From NCBI GenBank assembly GCA_902796005.1, contig CADBNF010000098.1:1-37450 (forward strand): 37,450 bases of DNA, given 5' to 3'. Source of the DNA: an uncultured Lachnospiraceae bacterium (GTDB taxonomy: Bacteria > Bacillota > Clostridia > Lachnospirales > Lachnospiraceae). The stretch's first letter is position 1; every line of letters starts with the position of its first letter. A model generated the notes under the pieces. The model was not told the DNA's origin and ran no database searches. It worked only from the letters and a program-made list of their open reading frames with translations. Made by a program: the position numbers and the translations under genes. Below are positions 8,515 through 16,829 of the stretch, piece by piece.

Positions 8515-9493
8515 ATGGCAAATATCATGCTGACGGAAAGATGCAACCTCAAATGCCCTTATTGCTTTGCTGATGAATTTGTCAATAAAGAGAATACGAA
8601 TATTCTCTCCTGAAAACTTTTCAAAGGCGCTGGCGTTTGCCATGTCCGGAAAGCATTTTTCAGGGAGAATCGGGCTTATCGGGGGAGAGCCGACCCTGCA
8701 TCCGCAGTTTCGTGAAATACTTGAACTTCTGCAGAAAGAAGAACGGGTTACCAATGCCGTGATTTTCACGAACGGAATCCGTATGGATGAAACCTTTGAT
8801 ATTACAAAGGAAGAGAAATTCTCCGTACTGCTTAACCTGAATTCACCGGCGGATATCGGTAGAGACAGCTTTGAGAAAATTCAGGAAAATACGGACGTAT
8901 TTGTTAACAGCCTGCATAAAAGACGTTCCCTGACCGTCGGACTGAATCTTTATAAACCGGACATGGACTGTTCTTTTTACAAAGAATTCCTTCGCAGGTT
9001 TGACGTGCATGTGGCAAGGCTTTCGATTACGGTTCCCAATCATTCCCTGTCATCGGGATTTGAGCGTTTTTACGAAATGAAAAAGCTGGCTTATGATCTG
9101 TATGTCGATTTGCTGTATGACGGCAGGGAAGTCATATTTGACTGCAACATGCCCCCGTACTGTGTCTGGACGGAGGAAGAGATGAAAAAGATTTCCCTGA
9201 TTCAGTCGGGCCGGTTTGCTGACAGGAGAGGCTTTACGCTGGGCTGTTCGGAATGCAATCCGGTTATCGATATCCTGCCGGATCTGACGGCTGTCCGCTG
9301 CTTCGGGATGTCTGACAGCACAAAGGTGAAGCTGTCGGATTTCAGGTCTGTGGACCAGCTGTATAAATACTATATGAAAACGGCCGACAGCCGCATGGTG
9401 AAGATTCCGAGCCTTACGAAGTGCCCAGCCTGCACATATTTCAGGAAAAAACAATGCTACGGAGGCTGCCTGGCCTCTAAAAATGTACAGTGA
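8515..9493 (+). pseudogene. Radical SAM/SPASM-like enzyme split by a +1 frameshift
   Basis: Two frames together spell one radical SAM protein of about 325 residues. Frame one (8515-8613) starts at an ATG nine bases after AGGAG and carries the cluster motif 'LTERCNLKCPYCF' (C10, C14, C17), then stops at TGA 8611. The frame one base forward, open from 8534 to 9493, carries the rest: 'IGGEPTLHP' (the GGEP SAM-binding motif), the barrel, and C-terminal SPASM-like cysteines ('LGCSECN', 'RCFGMS', 'KCPACTYF', 'CYGGC'). Removing one C from ATTCTCTCC at 8603-8610 would read I-S-P-E-N-F and join the frames. The 300-codon downstream frame is intact, so the cause may be a base-calling error, a recent mutation or a programmed shift. 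On its own the downstream part lacks the CxxxCxxC motif and could not bind the radical SAM cluster. Confidence 0.8.
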
Positions 9494-9500
9494 GGACTGC

Positions 9501-10625
9501 ATGGACAACAAACAGATTACCGTTATCGTAAAGCCGACCTCCGCCTGCAATTTAAGGTGCAGGTACTGTTATCATGCGGAAACCGGTTATGAAGACGGTA
9601 TCCTTCCCGTTGATAAGCTGGAGCGCTTTATCAGGCTCCTGCTGGAAGAATACAATTCCGTTGTTTTTATCTGGCACGGCGGAGAACCGCTTCTGTGCGG
9701 ACCGGAATATTTCAAAACGGCGGTGGAGCTGCAGAACCGGTACAGGAAGGAGGGGCAGCGGATTGTCAATGCAGTGCAGACCAACGGCACGCTGCTGAAT
9801 GACGAATTCCTGACCTTCTTCCGGGAAAACCGATTCTCCGTCAGTATTTCCTTCGACGGCCCGGGCAGCTGCAATGCGCTTCGCGGCGAAACCGGAAAAA
9901 CCGTGGACGCGTTCATGAAAGCCATACACGCCGGTGTGAAGCCTGCCTCCCTGTCTGTCATACACAGCCTGAACATGGATAAGCAGGTTGAAATGTACCG
10001 CTTTTTCAAACAGTACGGACTGAATATGAAATTCAACCCGGCCTTCGGACCTTCCATGGGCAGCAAAAGGCCGGACTATATCCCGGACACAGACAGCTAT
10101 ATCGCTTCCCTGAAGGCGCTTTTTGAATACTGGCTTTACGATAAAACCGCCGTTCACCTGGATACCATTGACCAGTATCTTTCCATATATTTCAGAGGGA
10201 GGGGAAGGGACTGCAGCTACGGCTCCTGCCTGTACAGCTGGCTGGGAATCGACGGGAAAGGCGATCTTTATCCATGCGGGCGGTATTACGGCCCGGAATT
10301 CTGCCTCGGGAATATCATGGATTATACGAATATCCGTCAGGTTTTTCTGCATAAAAACTATACAGAACTCCTGAAAAAAAGTATACTGAGAAGGAACCAA
10401 TGCCAGAACAGCTGTAAATACTATTCGGTATGCCACGGCGGCTGCAACAACAGCTGTATTCTGGACGGGGATCTCGAAAAACCAAGCGTTTTCCATTGTA
10501 CGGTACTGAAGGAAATGCTGCCTTATGTGAAAAAGACGATGGACAGCTATCTGAAAAGGACAAAAAAGGAACAGTTAAATCCTGTAATTGCCGGTTATCT
10601 GAAGGCAGGAAGAAAAACACCATGA
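9501..10625 (+). CDS. Radical SAM/SPASM protein maturase
   Basis: A 374-residue radical SAM enzyme with a full SPASM domain, in the style of anaerobic sulfatase maturases and RiPP maturases. The 4Fe-4S/SAM motif is C16-C20-C23 in 'SACNLRCRYCYH', and 'WHGGEPLL' follows as the SAM-contacting loop. The C-terminal half has the auxiliary-cluster cysteines: 'CSYGSCLYSW', 'DLYPCGRYYGPEFCLGN', 'CQNSCKYYSVCHGGCNNSC' and a final 'FHC'. Known role of the class: radical-based modification of peptide or protein side chains. The ATG at 9501 follows GTGAGGA; an upstream TTG/ATG region would overlap the previous gene. Its stop overlaps the start of the DYMYS repeat protein as ATGA, strong evidence that the repeat protein is its partner or substrate. 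Confidence 0.88.
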   Translation: MDNKQITVIVKPTSACNLRCRYCYHAETGYEDGILPVDKLERFIRLLLEEYNSVVFIWHGGEPLLCGPEYFKTAVELQNRYRKEGQRIVNAVQTNGTLLNDEFLTFFRENRFSVSISFDGPGSCNALRGETGKTVDAFMKAIHAGVKPASLSVIHSLNMDKQVEMYRFFKQYGLNMKFNPAFGPSMGSKRPDYIPDTDSYIASLKALFEYWLYDKTAVHLDTIDQYLSIYFRGRGRDCSYGSCLYSWLGIDGKGDLYPCGRYYGPEFCLGNIMDYTNIRQVFLHKNYTELLKKSILRRNQCQNSCKYYSVCHGGCNNSCILDGDLEKPSVFHCTVLKEMLPYVKKTMDSYLKRTKKEQLNPVIAGYLKAGRKTP

Positions 10626-11440
10626 AAAAAGAAAAGGGATTCTTTCAAACTATAACGAGAAAAGAACTTGACACGTTCCGTGAGCAGGAGCTGGCACTGG
10701 TATATGTCGGCCAGGAGAACGGTAACGCCGGCGGCTTTTATTCCTACGACGATTATATGTATTCGGATTATATGTATTCGGATTATATGTATTCGGACTA
10801 TATGTATTCGGATTATATGTATTCGGAAAGCGGTACCGGTACGGATACCAGTCCCGGCGGACGGCATTACGAAGACAGCAGCAGCTATTACGGGGACTAT
10901 TACAGTGATTATTCCTACAGCGACGGCACATCGGACCTGTACCACAGCTCCGGCGGTTCAGGCAGGGGCGGCGGAAACAGGAACGCGCCGGCACCGAAAA
11001 GGGCTGTGCGGCCGATATATGTAATGTTCCTGTGGGTTGTCCCGGTTCTGGCGCTGCACTGGTTCCTGCCCATGTTCCTGCAAAGCCGCGGCTTTAACTA
11101 CCGGGATATGGGTACGGACATGTATTCCCTTTTCCTTTACCGCCATTTCCTGATAAACGGCGCTGCGGTTCTGGCTGTTTTCTGGGTTACCTGTCTGAGA
11201 AGCGCGCTGCTTTACGGCAGCAAGGCAGGAGAGGCTGTCGCGCTGGCCTTTCTGAAGCTGATTATTCCGGCAGTTATTTACATTGTTCTGGTGCTTTTCC
11301 TCGGAAGAACGCTGAACAGCGAAGTCCGGTACTACGCGCTGTTTGCCATACAGAACCTGATACTGATTGTCGTTCTGTTATTTATGATACTGGTTGACAA
11401 CAGCAGGGCAAGGGCATTGAAAAAAAGCATGAACAAATAA
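10622..11440 (+). CDS. Membrane protein with five tandem DYMYS repeats (putative radical SAM substrate)
   Basis: A 272-residue protein I do not recognise. Visible layout: a charged N-terminal 30 residues (MKKEKGFFQTITRKELDTFR...) resembling a leader; five perfect DYMYS units at residues 44-68; a second Tyr/Ser/Asp tract at about 83-108 ('SYYGDYYSDYSYSDG'); a Gly/Arg/Pro linker (108-130); then four hydrophobic segments at about 132-152, 176-194, 206-228 and 238-258, ending in a basic tail (RALKKSMNK). There is no N-terminal signal peptide. It overlaps the SPASM maturase by four bases (ATGA). Y-x-D triplets recur through both tracts, the kind of aromatic-X-X motif cross-linked by three-residue cyclophane-forming radical SAM enzymes in other RiPP systems. 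A modified, membrane-anchored display peptide is an inference; a plain low-complexity membrane protein is the alternative. Confidence 0.75.
   Translation: MKKEKGFFQTITRKELDTFREQELALVYVGQENGNAGGFYSYDDYMYSDYMYSDYMYSDYMYSDYMYSESGTGTDTSPGGRHYEDSSSYYGDYYSDYSYSDGTSDLYHSSGGSGRGGGNRNAPAPKRAVRPIYVMFLWVVPVLALHWFLPMFLQSRGFNYRDMGTDMYSLFLYRHFLINGAAVLAVFWVTCLRSALLYGSKAGEAVALAFLKLIIPAVIYIVLVLFLGRTLNSEVRYYALFAIQNLILIVVLLFMILVDNSRARALKKSMNK
10751..10825 (+). repeat. Five tandem 15-bp repeats encoding DYMYS
   Basis: Five head-to-tail copies of GATTATATGTATTCG, identical except that the fourth has GAC for GAT, a silent change. Each unit is exactly five codons, so gain or loss of a unit keeps the reading frame. 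Near identity at DNA level points to recent expansion or ongoing slippage/homogenisation. Confidence 0.97.
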
Positions 11441-11466
11441 AGGAACATAAATAAAAAAGGAGAAGA

Positions 11467-12768
11467 ATGATGCAGGAGAAATTTGAAAAGCTTTTCCATG
11501 AACTGGAAATCGAACACATGTCCGAAGACTGGCTGAACCCTGAACAGGTCTATTTCCGGGGATCCCAGGATATTCCCGGGGCCAATCTGCACTGCGGCTT
11601 CCAGGTGATTACGAAGCCGGTGGAACTGCTGACGGAACCCCATTTCCACACCTATGACGAGCATATCGTCATCCTCGGCGCGGATTTCCCGGATGTGTTC
11701 AAATCATTCGACGCGGAAGTGCATTTCTACATGGGCAGAACCCTGGAGACCATGGAGAAAATCGTCATCACCGAACCGACCATTCTTCGCGTTCCGAAGA
11801 ACTACTGGCACGGTCCTCTGAAAATCGTGCGCACCGGCAAGCCTGTGTATTTCCAGGCGGTTCTTTTCAACGGTGAAGCGGATTACATCAAGCTCACGGA
11901 GAGCGTCCATGGCAAGAGAAGGTATATTTTCGAGCCGGAAACGGAAGAAAGCAGCAGAAGACTGCTGGATACCCCGGAAACAAAGAATGTACCCTGGACG
12001 GTCATCAATAAGGACGGCGTGGAAAGATACACCGAGGACGGCGCCTATGACGATACCAAGGCCCCGGATTCAAAAACCTGCGTTATCCGTCCCGGCTACA
12101 CCATGATTTCCTACTCGGATGCAGCGAAGCTCCTCTGTGAAAAGCCTGCCCTGACGGAAGAAATGTACAAAAACGTGCTGGCCGTTCCCAGGGAGGAAAC
12201 CCAGTGGGGCGCCTGGTGTCCCTCACCCCAGGCTTATTTCCGGGGCGATATCTACATGGAGGGCTCCTATTACAATGTGGGCTTCCAGGTATTTGCCGGC
12301 GCCAACGACATGGAAGAGCCCCATTTCCACCAGGCCGTGGATGAGTATATTTTCTTCCTGAGCGCGGATCCGAAGCATCCGGAGGAGTTTGATGCGGAGA
12401 TCGAATTTGAAATCGGCGACGATCCGGACCATATGGAGAGCCGTATGATTACGAAGCCCACGGTGGTCTGCCTGCCTCCCAATGTGTGGCACTGCCCGAT
12501 TCGTTTCCGGAAGATGAACAAGCCCCTGATTTTCCAGGCCTGCTTCCTGGACGGTACCTGGGGCACCATCGTCAGAAGGGAAACCACCGGGGAAAATACA
12601 CCTCAGTATTTCGACCGTCAGTATACCTATGAATACATGGGCGACAACGTGCGTTTCTGCAAATTCGACAAGAACAAACGCTGCAACATCTGCGGCGCCT
12701 GCTTCCCGAAGATGGATGAAATCGACTTCGACAAGCTGGACGAAGAGAGAAAGAAAAACAAAGAATAA
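11467..12768 (+). CDS. Twin-cupin protein with a cysteine-rich C-terminal tail
   Basis: About 433 residues, function unknown to me. Two cupin-like halves are visible. The first has 'EPHFHTYDEH' (H59, H61, E65) and a distal 'NYWHGP'; the second has 'EPHFHQAVDEY' (H286, H288, E293) and a distal 'NVWHCP'. Both halves start with a 'YFRG' motif and so look like an internal duplication, each able to bind a metal. The C-terminus adds CNICGAC (C406, C409, C412) and a Lys/Glu tail, a possible Fe-S or zinc knuckle. It follows the repeat protein by 26 bases with an AAAAAGGAG site; a second ATG at 11470 is better spaced from that site and may be the true start. A bidirectional hairpin ends the gene. Cytosolic, no signal peptide. 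Confidence 0.7.
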   Translation: MMQEKFEKLFHELEIEHMSEDWLNPEQVYFRGSQDIPGANLHCGFQVITKPVELLTEPHFHTYDEHIVILGADFPDVFKSFDAEVHFYMGRTLETMEKIVITEPTILRVPKNYWHGPLKIVRTGKPVYFQAVLFNGEADYIKLTESVHGKRRYIFEPETEESSRRLLDTPETKNVPWTVINKDGVERYTEDGAYDDTKAPDSKTCVIRPGYTMISYSDAAKLLCEKPALTEEMYKNVLAVPREETQWGAWCPSPQAYFRGDIYMEGSYYNVGFQVFAGANDMEEPHFHQAVDEYIFFLSADPKHPEEFDAEIEFEIGDDPDHMESRMITKPTVVCLPPNVWHCPIRFRKMNKPLIFQACFLDGTWGTIVRRETTGENTPQYFDRQYTYEYMGDNVRFCKFDKNKRCNICGACFPKMDEIDFDKLDEERKKNKE

Positions 12769-12776
12769 ATATCAAA

Positions 12777-12804
12777 AAAGGCCCCGGATGCTTCCGGGGC
12801 CTTT
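12777..12804. terminator. Bidirectional terminator between the twin-cupin and SDR genes
   Basis: An 11-bp stem AAAGGCCCCGG / CCGGGGCCTTT with a six-base loop lies between convergent genes. On the minus strand the stem is followed by a run of six T, so it looks strongest for the SDR transcript; on the plus strand only TTT follows. Confidence 0.8.
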
Positions 12805-12845
12805 GCTGTTGTTAAGTGGCGGGTTTCCTGCTTTACGCTGCCGGT

Positions 12846-13832
12846 TTATACCGGAGGCTTGTAATCGGAAAACAGGCTGAAGGGAGCCATGGCCTTGATC
12901 TCGTCCACCGTCCATTTCTCCGGCGCATATTTGGTTACGGACTTGGCAATGGTGGGGGCGGAGTACATGCCGATGTTGTTGCCGGCCAGGGAGAAGATGC
13001 AGCCGGAGTAGTCCTTGGCTTCTTCCGTGCACAGGTAGGCCAGGAAGGGGGCCAGGGTATCGGGGGTGGGGCTCCACTCGTACTTCGGAAGGAAGGTTTC
13101 GCCGACCGTCAGCTTGTCTGCGTTCATGGCGGAATAGGAATCCAGGTCAACGGAGGCTCTGGTTGCGGCAAAGGGAGAGAAGGCGTTGCAGGTAATGCCG
13201 TATTTGTAAAGCTCCATGGCGACAGCCATGGTAAGGCCCACGACGCCGGCATTGGCCACGCAGTATTCCGGATGCAGGATAACGTCGCCCCAGAAAGCCC
13301 GGGAGGTGCAGTTGATGATCCGGCCCCATTTCTTCTCGATCATGTAAGGCGCGGCAAAGTGGATAACGTTAAAGTATCCCTTGGGCTTTACACTGGTTAC
13401 CCGGTCATAGGTGGCTTCGTCAATCTCGGTAATGGAGCCGAAGCCGAAGGAGCCGGCAACGTTTGCTACAATGTCAACTGAACCGAATTTTTCAGCAGCG
13501 GTTTTTACCATTTCTTCCGCCACATCCCATTTGGAAATGTCGCCGAAGAAGGGGAAGGCCTTGCCGCCCCGCTCGATAATGGTGTTGGCGGTGGTTTCCG
13601 CATCGCCGTTTAAGGAAGCCATCTTGGCTTCGATATCCTTCTTCTCCTCATCGGATTTCTTCGCCCATTCCTCAGGCGTACCCTGCAGGAACTGGTCTGA
13701 GGTGGATCCCTTTTTCCGGTTGTTGGTGATGACAGTGGCGCCGTGGCTCGCCAGTTCAAGGGCGATGGCCCGGCCGATACCCTGTCCGCTGCCGGTGACG
13801 ATAGCTACTTTTCCTTCTAGAAATTTCTCCAT
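12846..13832 (-). CDS. SDR-family oxidoreductase lacking the usual catalytic lysine
   Basis: A 328-residue short-chain dehydrogenase/reductase, longer than the usual ~250. The Rossmann motif is TGSGQGIG (residues 13-20), 'NVAG' (124-127) takes the place of NNAG, and Ser177 and Tyr190 are in the expected active-site places. The normal YxxxK is Y190-C-V-A-N194, with Asn where the catalytic Lys should be; the AAT codon is clear in the DNA. A charged insertion lies at about residues 40-80, and the C-terminus is extended. Substrate unknown. The ATG at 13832 follows a GGAGG site. It lies 66 bases downstream of the DUF853 gene on the same strand and may be co-transcribed; convergent with the twin-cupin gene. 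Confidence 0.8.
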   Translation of the reverse strand: MEKFLEGKVAIVTGSGQGIGRAIALELASHGATVITNNRKKGSTSDQFLQGTPEEWAKKSDEEKKDIEAKMASLNGDAETTANTIIERGGKAFPFFGDISKWDVAEEMVKTAAEKFGSVDIVANVAGSFGFGSITEIDEATYDRVTSVKPKGYFNVIHFAAPYMIEKKWGRIINCTSRAFWGDVILHPEYCVANAGVVGLTMAVAMELYKYGITCNAFSPFAATRASVDLDSYSAMNADKLTVGETFLPKYEWSPTPDTLAPFLAYLCTEEAKDYSGCIFSLAGNNIGMYSAPTIAKSVTKYAPEKWTVDEIKAMAPFSLFSDYKPPV

Positions 13833-13898
13833 GTCTAACCTCCATAGTATTCAGGTAATACAAAGTGTCTCTATACCAAATCATGCGCAGGGGCATGT

Positions 13899-15428
13899 TC
13901 AGCGCTTAAGCAGGGAGCCTAAAAGACCGCGGATAAGCTTGTTGGTGGCGGTCCTGCCGGCAGAAGTGGCGATGCTCCGAAGGGATTTCTCGATTTCTCT
14001 TTTGTTTTTCTCCTTCTTCTGTTCTTCCCGCAGCTCTGCCTTGGCCTGTCTGACTGCAGCGGCCCGTTCCTTTTCCTTCTCCTTTTCTTCCTTCAGGCGG
14101 GCTTTTTCCGCGGCTGCGGCCTCCTTTGCCTCCTCTTCGGCGGAAAATTTCTCCGCAAGGAGCTCATGGGCGGATTCCCTGTCCACGGGGGTATTGTACT
14201 TTTTCCCCATCTCGCTCATGGCAATGGTGCCCGCAAGAAGCACCTCGTCCGCAGGCCCCATCAGGCTCTGGGGCGGCAGGATGCCGCAGCGTTCCACCAT
14301 GGAGGGCGCGCCCTTTTCATCCATGAAGGAAACAACGGCCTCGCCGGTGCCGCAGGAGGTAATGGCTTCTGCGGTATCGAAGGCGGGATTGGTCCGGAAG
14401 GAGGCTGCGGCAGCGCGCAGACCCTTCTGGTCCGCGGGGGTGTAGGCCCTTAAGGCATGCTGGATGCGGTTGCCCAGCTGGGCCAGCACCGTATTCGGCA
14501 CGTCGGTGGGAGACTGGGTGATGAAATAGACGCCCACGCCCTTGGAACGGATAAGCCGCACCACCTGCTCCACCTTGGCCAGAAGATCCTTGGACTTCAG
14601 GTTGAAGAGAAGATGGGCTTCGTCAAAGAAGAAGACCGCCTTCGGCATGGCCAGATCACCCACCTCAGGCAGGTATTCGTACAGCTCGGAAAGCATCCAC
14701 AAAAGGAAGGTGGCATAAAGCTCAGGCTGCAGGAACAGCCGTTCGCAGTTCATGACGTTAATCATGCCCCGGCCGTCCTCGGACTGTACCAGCCAGTCGC
14801 TGATATCCAGGGAGGGCTCGCCGAAGAATTCCTCGGCACCCTGGTCCTCCAGCTTTAAAAGTCCACGCTGGATGGCACCGACGGAAGCGGCGGTGATATT
14901 GCCGTAACGGGTTTTGTACTCCGCGGCATGGTCGCCCACCTCCCGGAGCATGGACCGCAGGTCCTTCAGATCCAGGAGCAGCAGGCCCTGGTCATCCGCA
15001 ATGTTGAATACGATATGGAGAACGCCCTCCTGCACGGGGGTAAGGCCCATAATCCGGGACAGCAGCATGGGGCCCATTTCGGAAACCGTGGCCCGCACCG
15101 GCGTGCCCTTTTCACCGAAGACGTCCCAGAAGGCCGTGGGATAGGATTTGTAGGACCAGACCTCCTTCAGGCGGTATTTTTCGATCAGCTTCTGCATCCG
15201 CTCGGTGTCTTCGCCGGGGGAGATCATACCGGTAAGGTCACCCTTTATATCAGAGACGAATACGGGGACGCCCGCATCGGAAAAGGACTCGGCCATGACC
15301 TTCAGGGTGATGGTCTTGCCGGTGCCCGTCGCGCCGGAAATCAGTCCATGGCGGTTGGCCATGGAGGGAAGCAGGCAGACCGGCTTTCCGTCAGCCGAAC
15401 CCATCCATATTTTTCCGTCAAAATACAT
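13899..15428 (-). CDS. HerA-like DUF853 ATPase
   Basis: A 509-residue protein of the DUF853 (YjgR-like) family, related to HerA/FtsK-type P-loop ATPases. It starts MYFDGKIWMG; Walker A is 'SGATGTGKTITL' near residue 30, and 'VFFFDEAHLLF' is Walker B near residue 265. 'RSKGVGVYFITQSPTDVPNTVL' is the conserved sensor region. The C-terminus is a long charged, probably coiled stretch (about 410-480). Cellular role of the family is not established; DNA translocation has been suggested by homology. The frame is open to 15527, but the ATG at 15428 has GGAGG six bases upstream and matches the family start. Confidence 0.88.
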   Translation of the reverse strand: MYFDGKIWMGSADGKPVCLLPSMANRHGLISGATGTGKTITLKVMAESFSDAGVPVFVSDIKGDLTGMISPGEDTERMQKLIEKYRLKEVWSYKSYPTAFWDVFGEKGTPVRATVSEMGPMLLSRIMGLTPVQEGVLHIVFNIADDQGLLLLDLKDLRSMLREVGDHAAEYKTRYGNITAASVGAIQRGLLKLEDQGAEEFFGEPSLDISDWLVQSEDGRGMINVMNCERLFLQPELYATFLLWMLSELYEYLPEVGDLAMPKAVFFFDEAHLLFNLKSKDLLAKVEQVVRLIRSKGVGVYFITQSPTDVPNTVLAQLGNRIQHALRAYTPADQKGLRAAAASFRTNPAFDTAEAITSCGTGEAVVSFMDEKGAPSMVERCGILPPQSLMGPADEVLLAGTIAMSEMGKKYNTPVDRESAHELLAEKFSAEEEAKEAAAAEKARLKEEKEKEKERAAAVRQAKAELREEQKKEKNKREIEKSLRSIATSAGRTATNKLIRGLLGSLLKR

Positions 15429-15499
15429 AGTATCCTCCACAATAATCTTCGCGGAAGGCATAAAATCCGCGTCAAATTTTCGTAAAAAAACCTGTATAT

Positions 15500-15527
15500 A
15501 TTTTAGCATAAATCTGTTATCATGCAA
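15500..15527 (-). promoter_or_regulatory. Promoter of the DUF853 gene
   Basis: Minus-strand TTGCAT (15522-15527), a 16-bp spacer and an extended -10 TGCTAAAAT (TAAAAT at 15500-15505). It is back to back with the icd promoter. Confidence 0.55.
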
Positions 15528-15536
15528 ACATTAAAC

Positions 15537-15564
15537 TTGAATATGCGGAAGAACTGTGTATACT
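15537..15564 (+). promoter_or_regulatory. Promoter of icd
   Basis: TTGAAT (15537-15542), a 16-bp spacer and TATACT (15559-15564), about 38 bases before the icd start. A second TATACA overlaps directly downstream. Confidence 0.55.
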
Positions 15565-15601
15565 ATACAGAAAACCCCGGTTTGTTTTGGAGGATATGAT
15601 A

Positions 15602-16816
15602 ATGGATAAAATCAGGATGACGACGCCCCTTGTGGAGATGGACGGAGACGAGATGACCCGGATCATCTGGAAGATGATTAAGGACGAGCTGCTTCTTCCC
15701 TATATCGATCTGAAGACGGAGTATTACGACCTCGGCCTTGAGATGCGGGAAAAGACAAAGGACGAGGTGACAAAGGAAGCTGCAAGGGCCAATATGAAAT
15801 ACGGCGTTGCGGTCAAATGCGCCACCATTACCCCCAATGCAGCCCGGGTAAAGGAATATGACCTGACGGAGATGTGGAAGAGCCCCAACGGTACCATCCG
15901 GGCCATGCTGGACGGTACGGTTTTCCGCGCGCCCATCATTGTGAAGGGCATCGACCCCTATGTACCCACCTGGAAAAAGCCCATTACCATTGCCAGACAT
16001 GCCTACGGGGATGTATACAAGGGCGTGGAAATGCAGATTCCCGGGGCAGGCCGGGCCGTGCTCCGGTATGAGCCGGCGGACGGTTCCGAAGCGAAGGAAA
16101 TCACCATCCATGAGTTTGACGGACCCGGCATCGTGCAGGCCCAGCACAATCTGGATGATTCCATCACCAGCTTTGCCGTAAGCTGCTTCGAGTATGCCCT
16201 GGAGACGGGCCAGGATCTCTGGTTCTCCACCAAGGATACGATTTCCAAAAAGTACGATCACCGCTTCAAGGATATCTTCCAGGATCTCTATGAAACCCGC
16301 TACAGGAAGACCTTTGAGGAAAGGGGAATGGAGTATTTCTATACGCTCATTGATGACGCGGTTGCCCGTATCATCCGCTCCGAGGGCGGCTTTATCTGGG
16401 CACTGAAGAATTATGACGGCGACGTGATGAGCGACATGATTTCCACGGCCTTCGGTTCCCTGGCCATGATGACCTCCGTGCTGGTTTCTCCCCACGGCTA
16501 CTACGAATACGAGGCTGCCCACGGTACCGTGCAGCGGCATTATTACAAGTACCTGAAAGGAGAGGAAACCTCCACCAACTCCGTTGCCACGATTTTCGCC
16601 TGGACCGGCGCCCTCCGCAAGAGAGGCGAGCTGGACAACATTCCCGAGCTTTCCGCCTTTGCCGGCAAGCTGGAGCAGGCGGTTATCGATACGATTGAAA
16701 GCGGTAAGATGACCGGCGACCTGGCCCTGATTACCAGCCTGAAGGACGTAACAAAGCTGAACACCCTCGATTTCATCCTGGCTATTAAGGAAAAGCTGGA
16801 GGAGCTGCTGAAGTAA
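15602..16816 (+). CDS. icd: NADP-dependent isocitrate dehydrogenase (eukaryote-like type)
   Basis: A 404-residue enzyme that oxidatively decarboxylates isocitrate to 2-oxoglutarate, making NADPH. The sequence '[23 protein letters not shown]' at the N-terminus, together with 'GTVFRAPI', 'HAYGDVYKG' and '[10 protein letters not shown]', places it in the homodimeric eukaryote-like subfamily and not the E. coli Icd type. In a fermentative anaerobe its likely job is 2-oxoglutarate for glutamate synthesis. TTG 15587 and ATG 15596 are in frame upstream, but TTGGAGG at 15587-15593 looks like the ribosome site for ATG 15602. Monocistronic between its promoter and the hairpin at 16830-16895. Confidence 0.93.
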   Translation: MDKIRMTTPLVEMDGDEMTRIIWKMIKDELLLPYIDLKTEYYDLGLEMREKTKDEVTKEAARANMKYGVAVKCATITPNAARVKEYDLTEMWKSPNGTIRAMLDGTVFRAPIIVKGIDPYVPTWKKPITIARHAYGDVYKGVEMQIPGAGRAVLRYEPADGSEAKEITIHEFDGPGIVQAQHNLDDSITSFAVSCFEYALETGQDLWFSTKDTISKKYDHRFKDIFQDLYETRYRKTFEERGMEYFYTLIDDAVARIIRSEGGFIWALKNYDGDVMSDMISTAFGSLAMMTSVLVSPHGYYEYEAAHGTVQRHYYKYLKGEETSTNSVATIFAWTGALRKRGELDNIPELSAFAGKLEQAVIDTIESGKMTGDLALITSLKDVTKLNTLDFILAIKEKLEELLK

Positions 16817-16829
16817 ATCAGCGTTTTCT

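Noticed and set aside
10751-10825. Possible CRISPR array
   Set aside because: The 15-bp units are contiguous with no spacers and are in-frame coding.
10595-10994. Minus-strand frames with PNTYN-type or RIHII-type repeats
   Set aside because: They are mirror readings of the DYMYS repeat DNA, with no ribosome site or promoter; the plus-strand frame is coupled to the maturase gene.
8480-11440. A mobile element carrying the radical SAM genes
   Set aside because: No integrase, transposase, terminal repeats or target-site duplication were seen; accessory status rests only on gene content.
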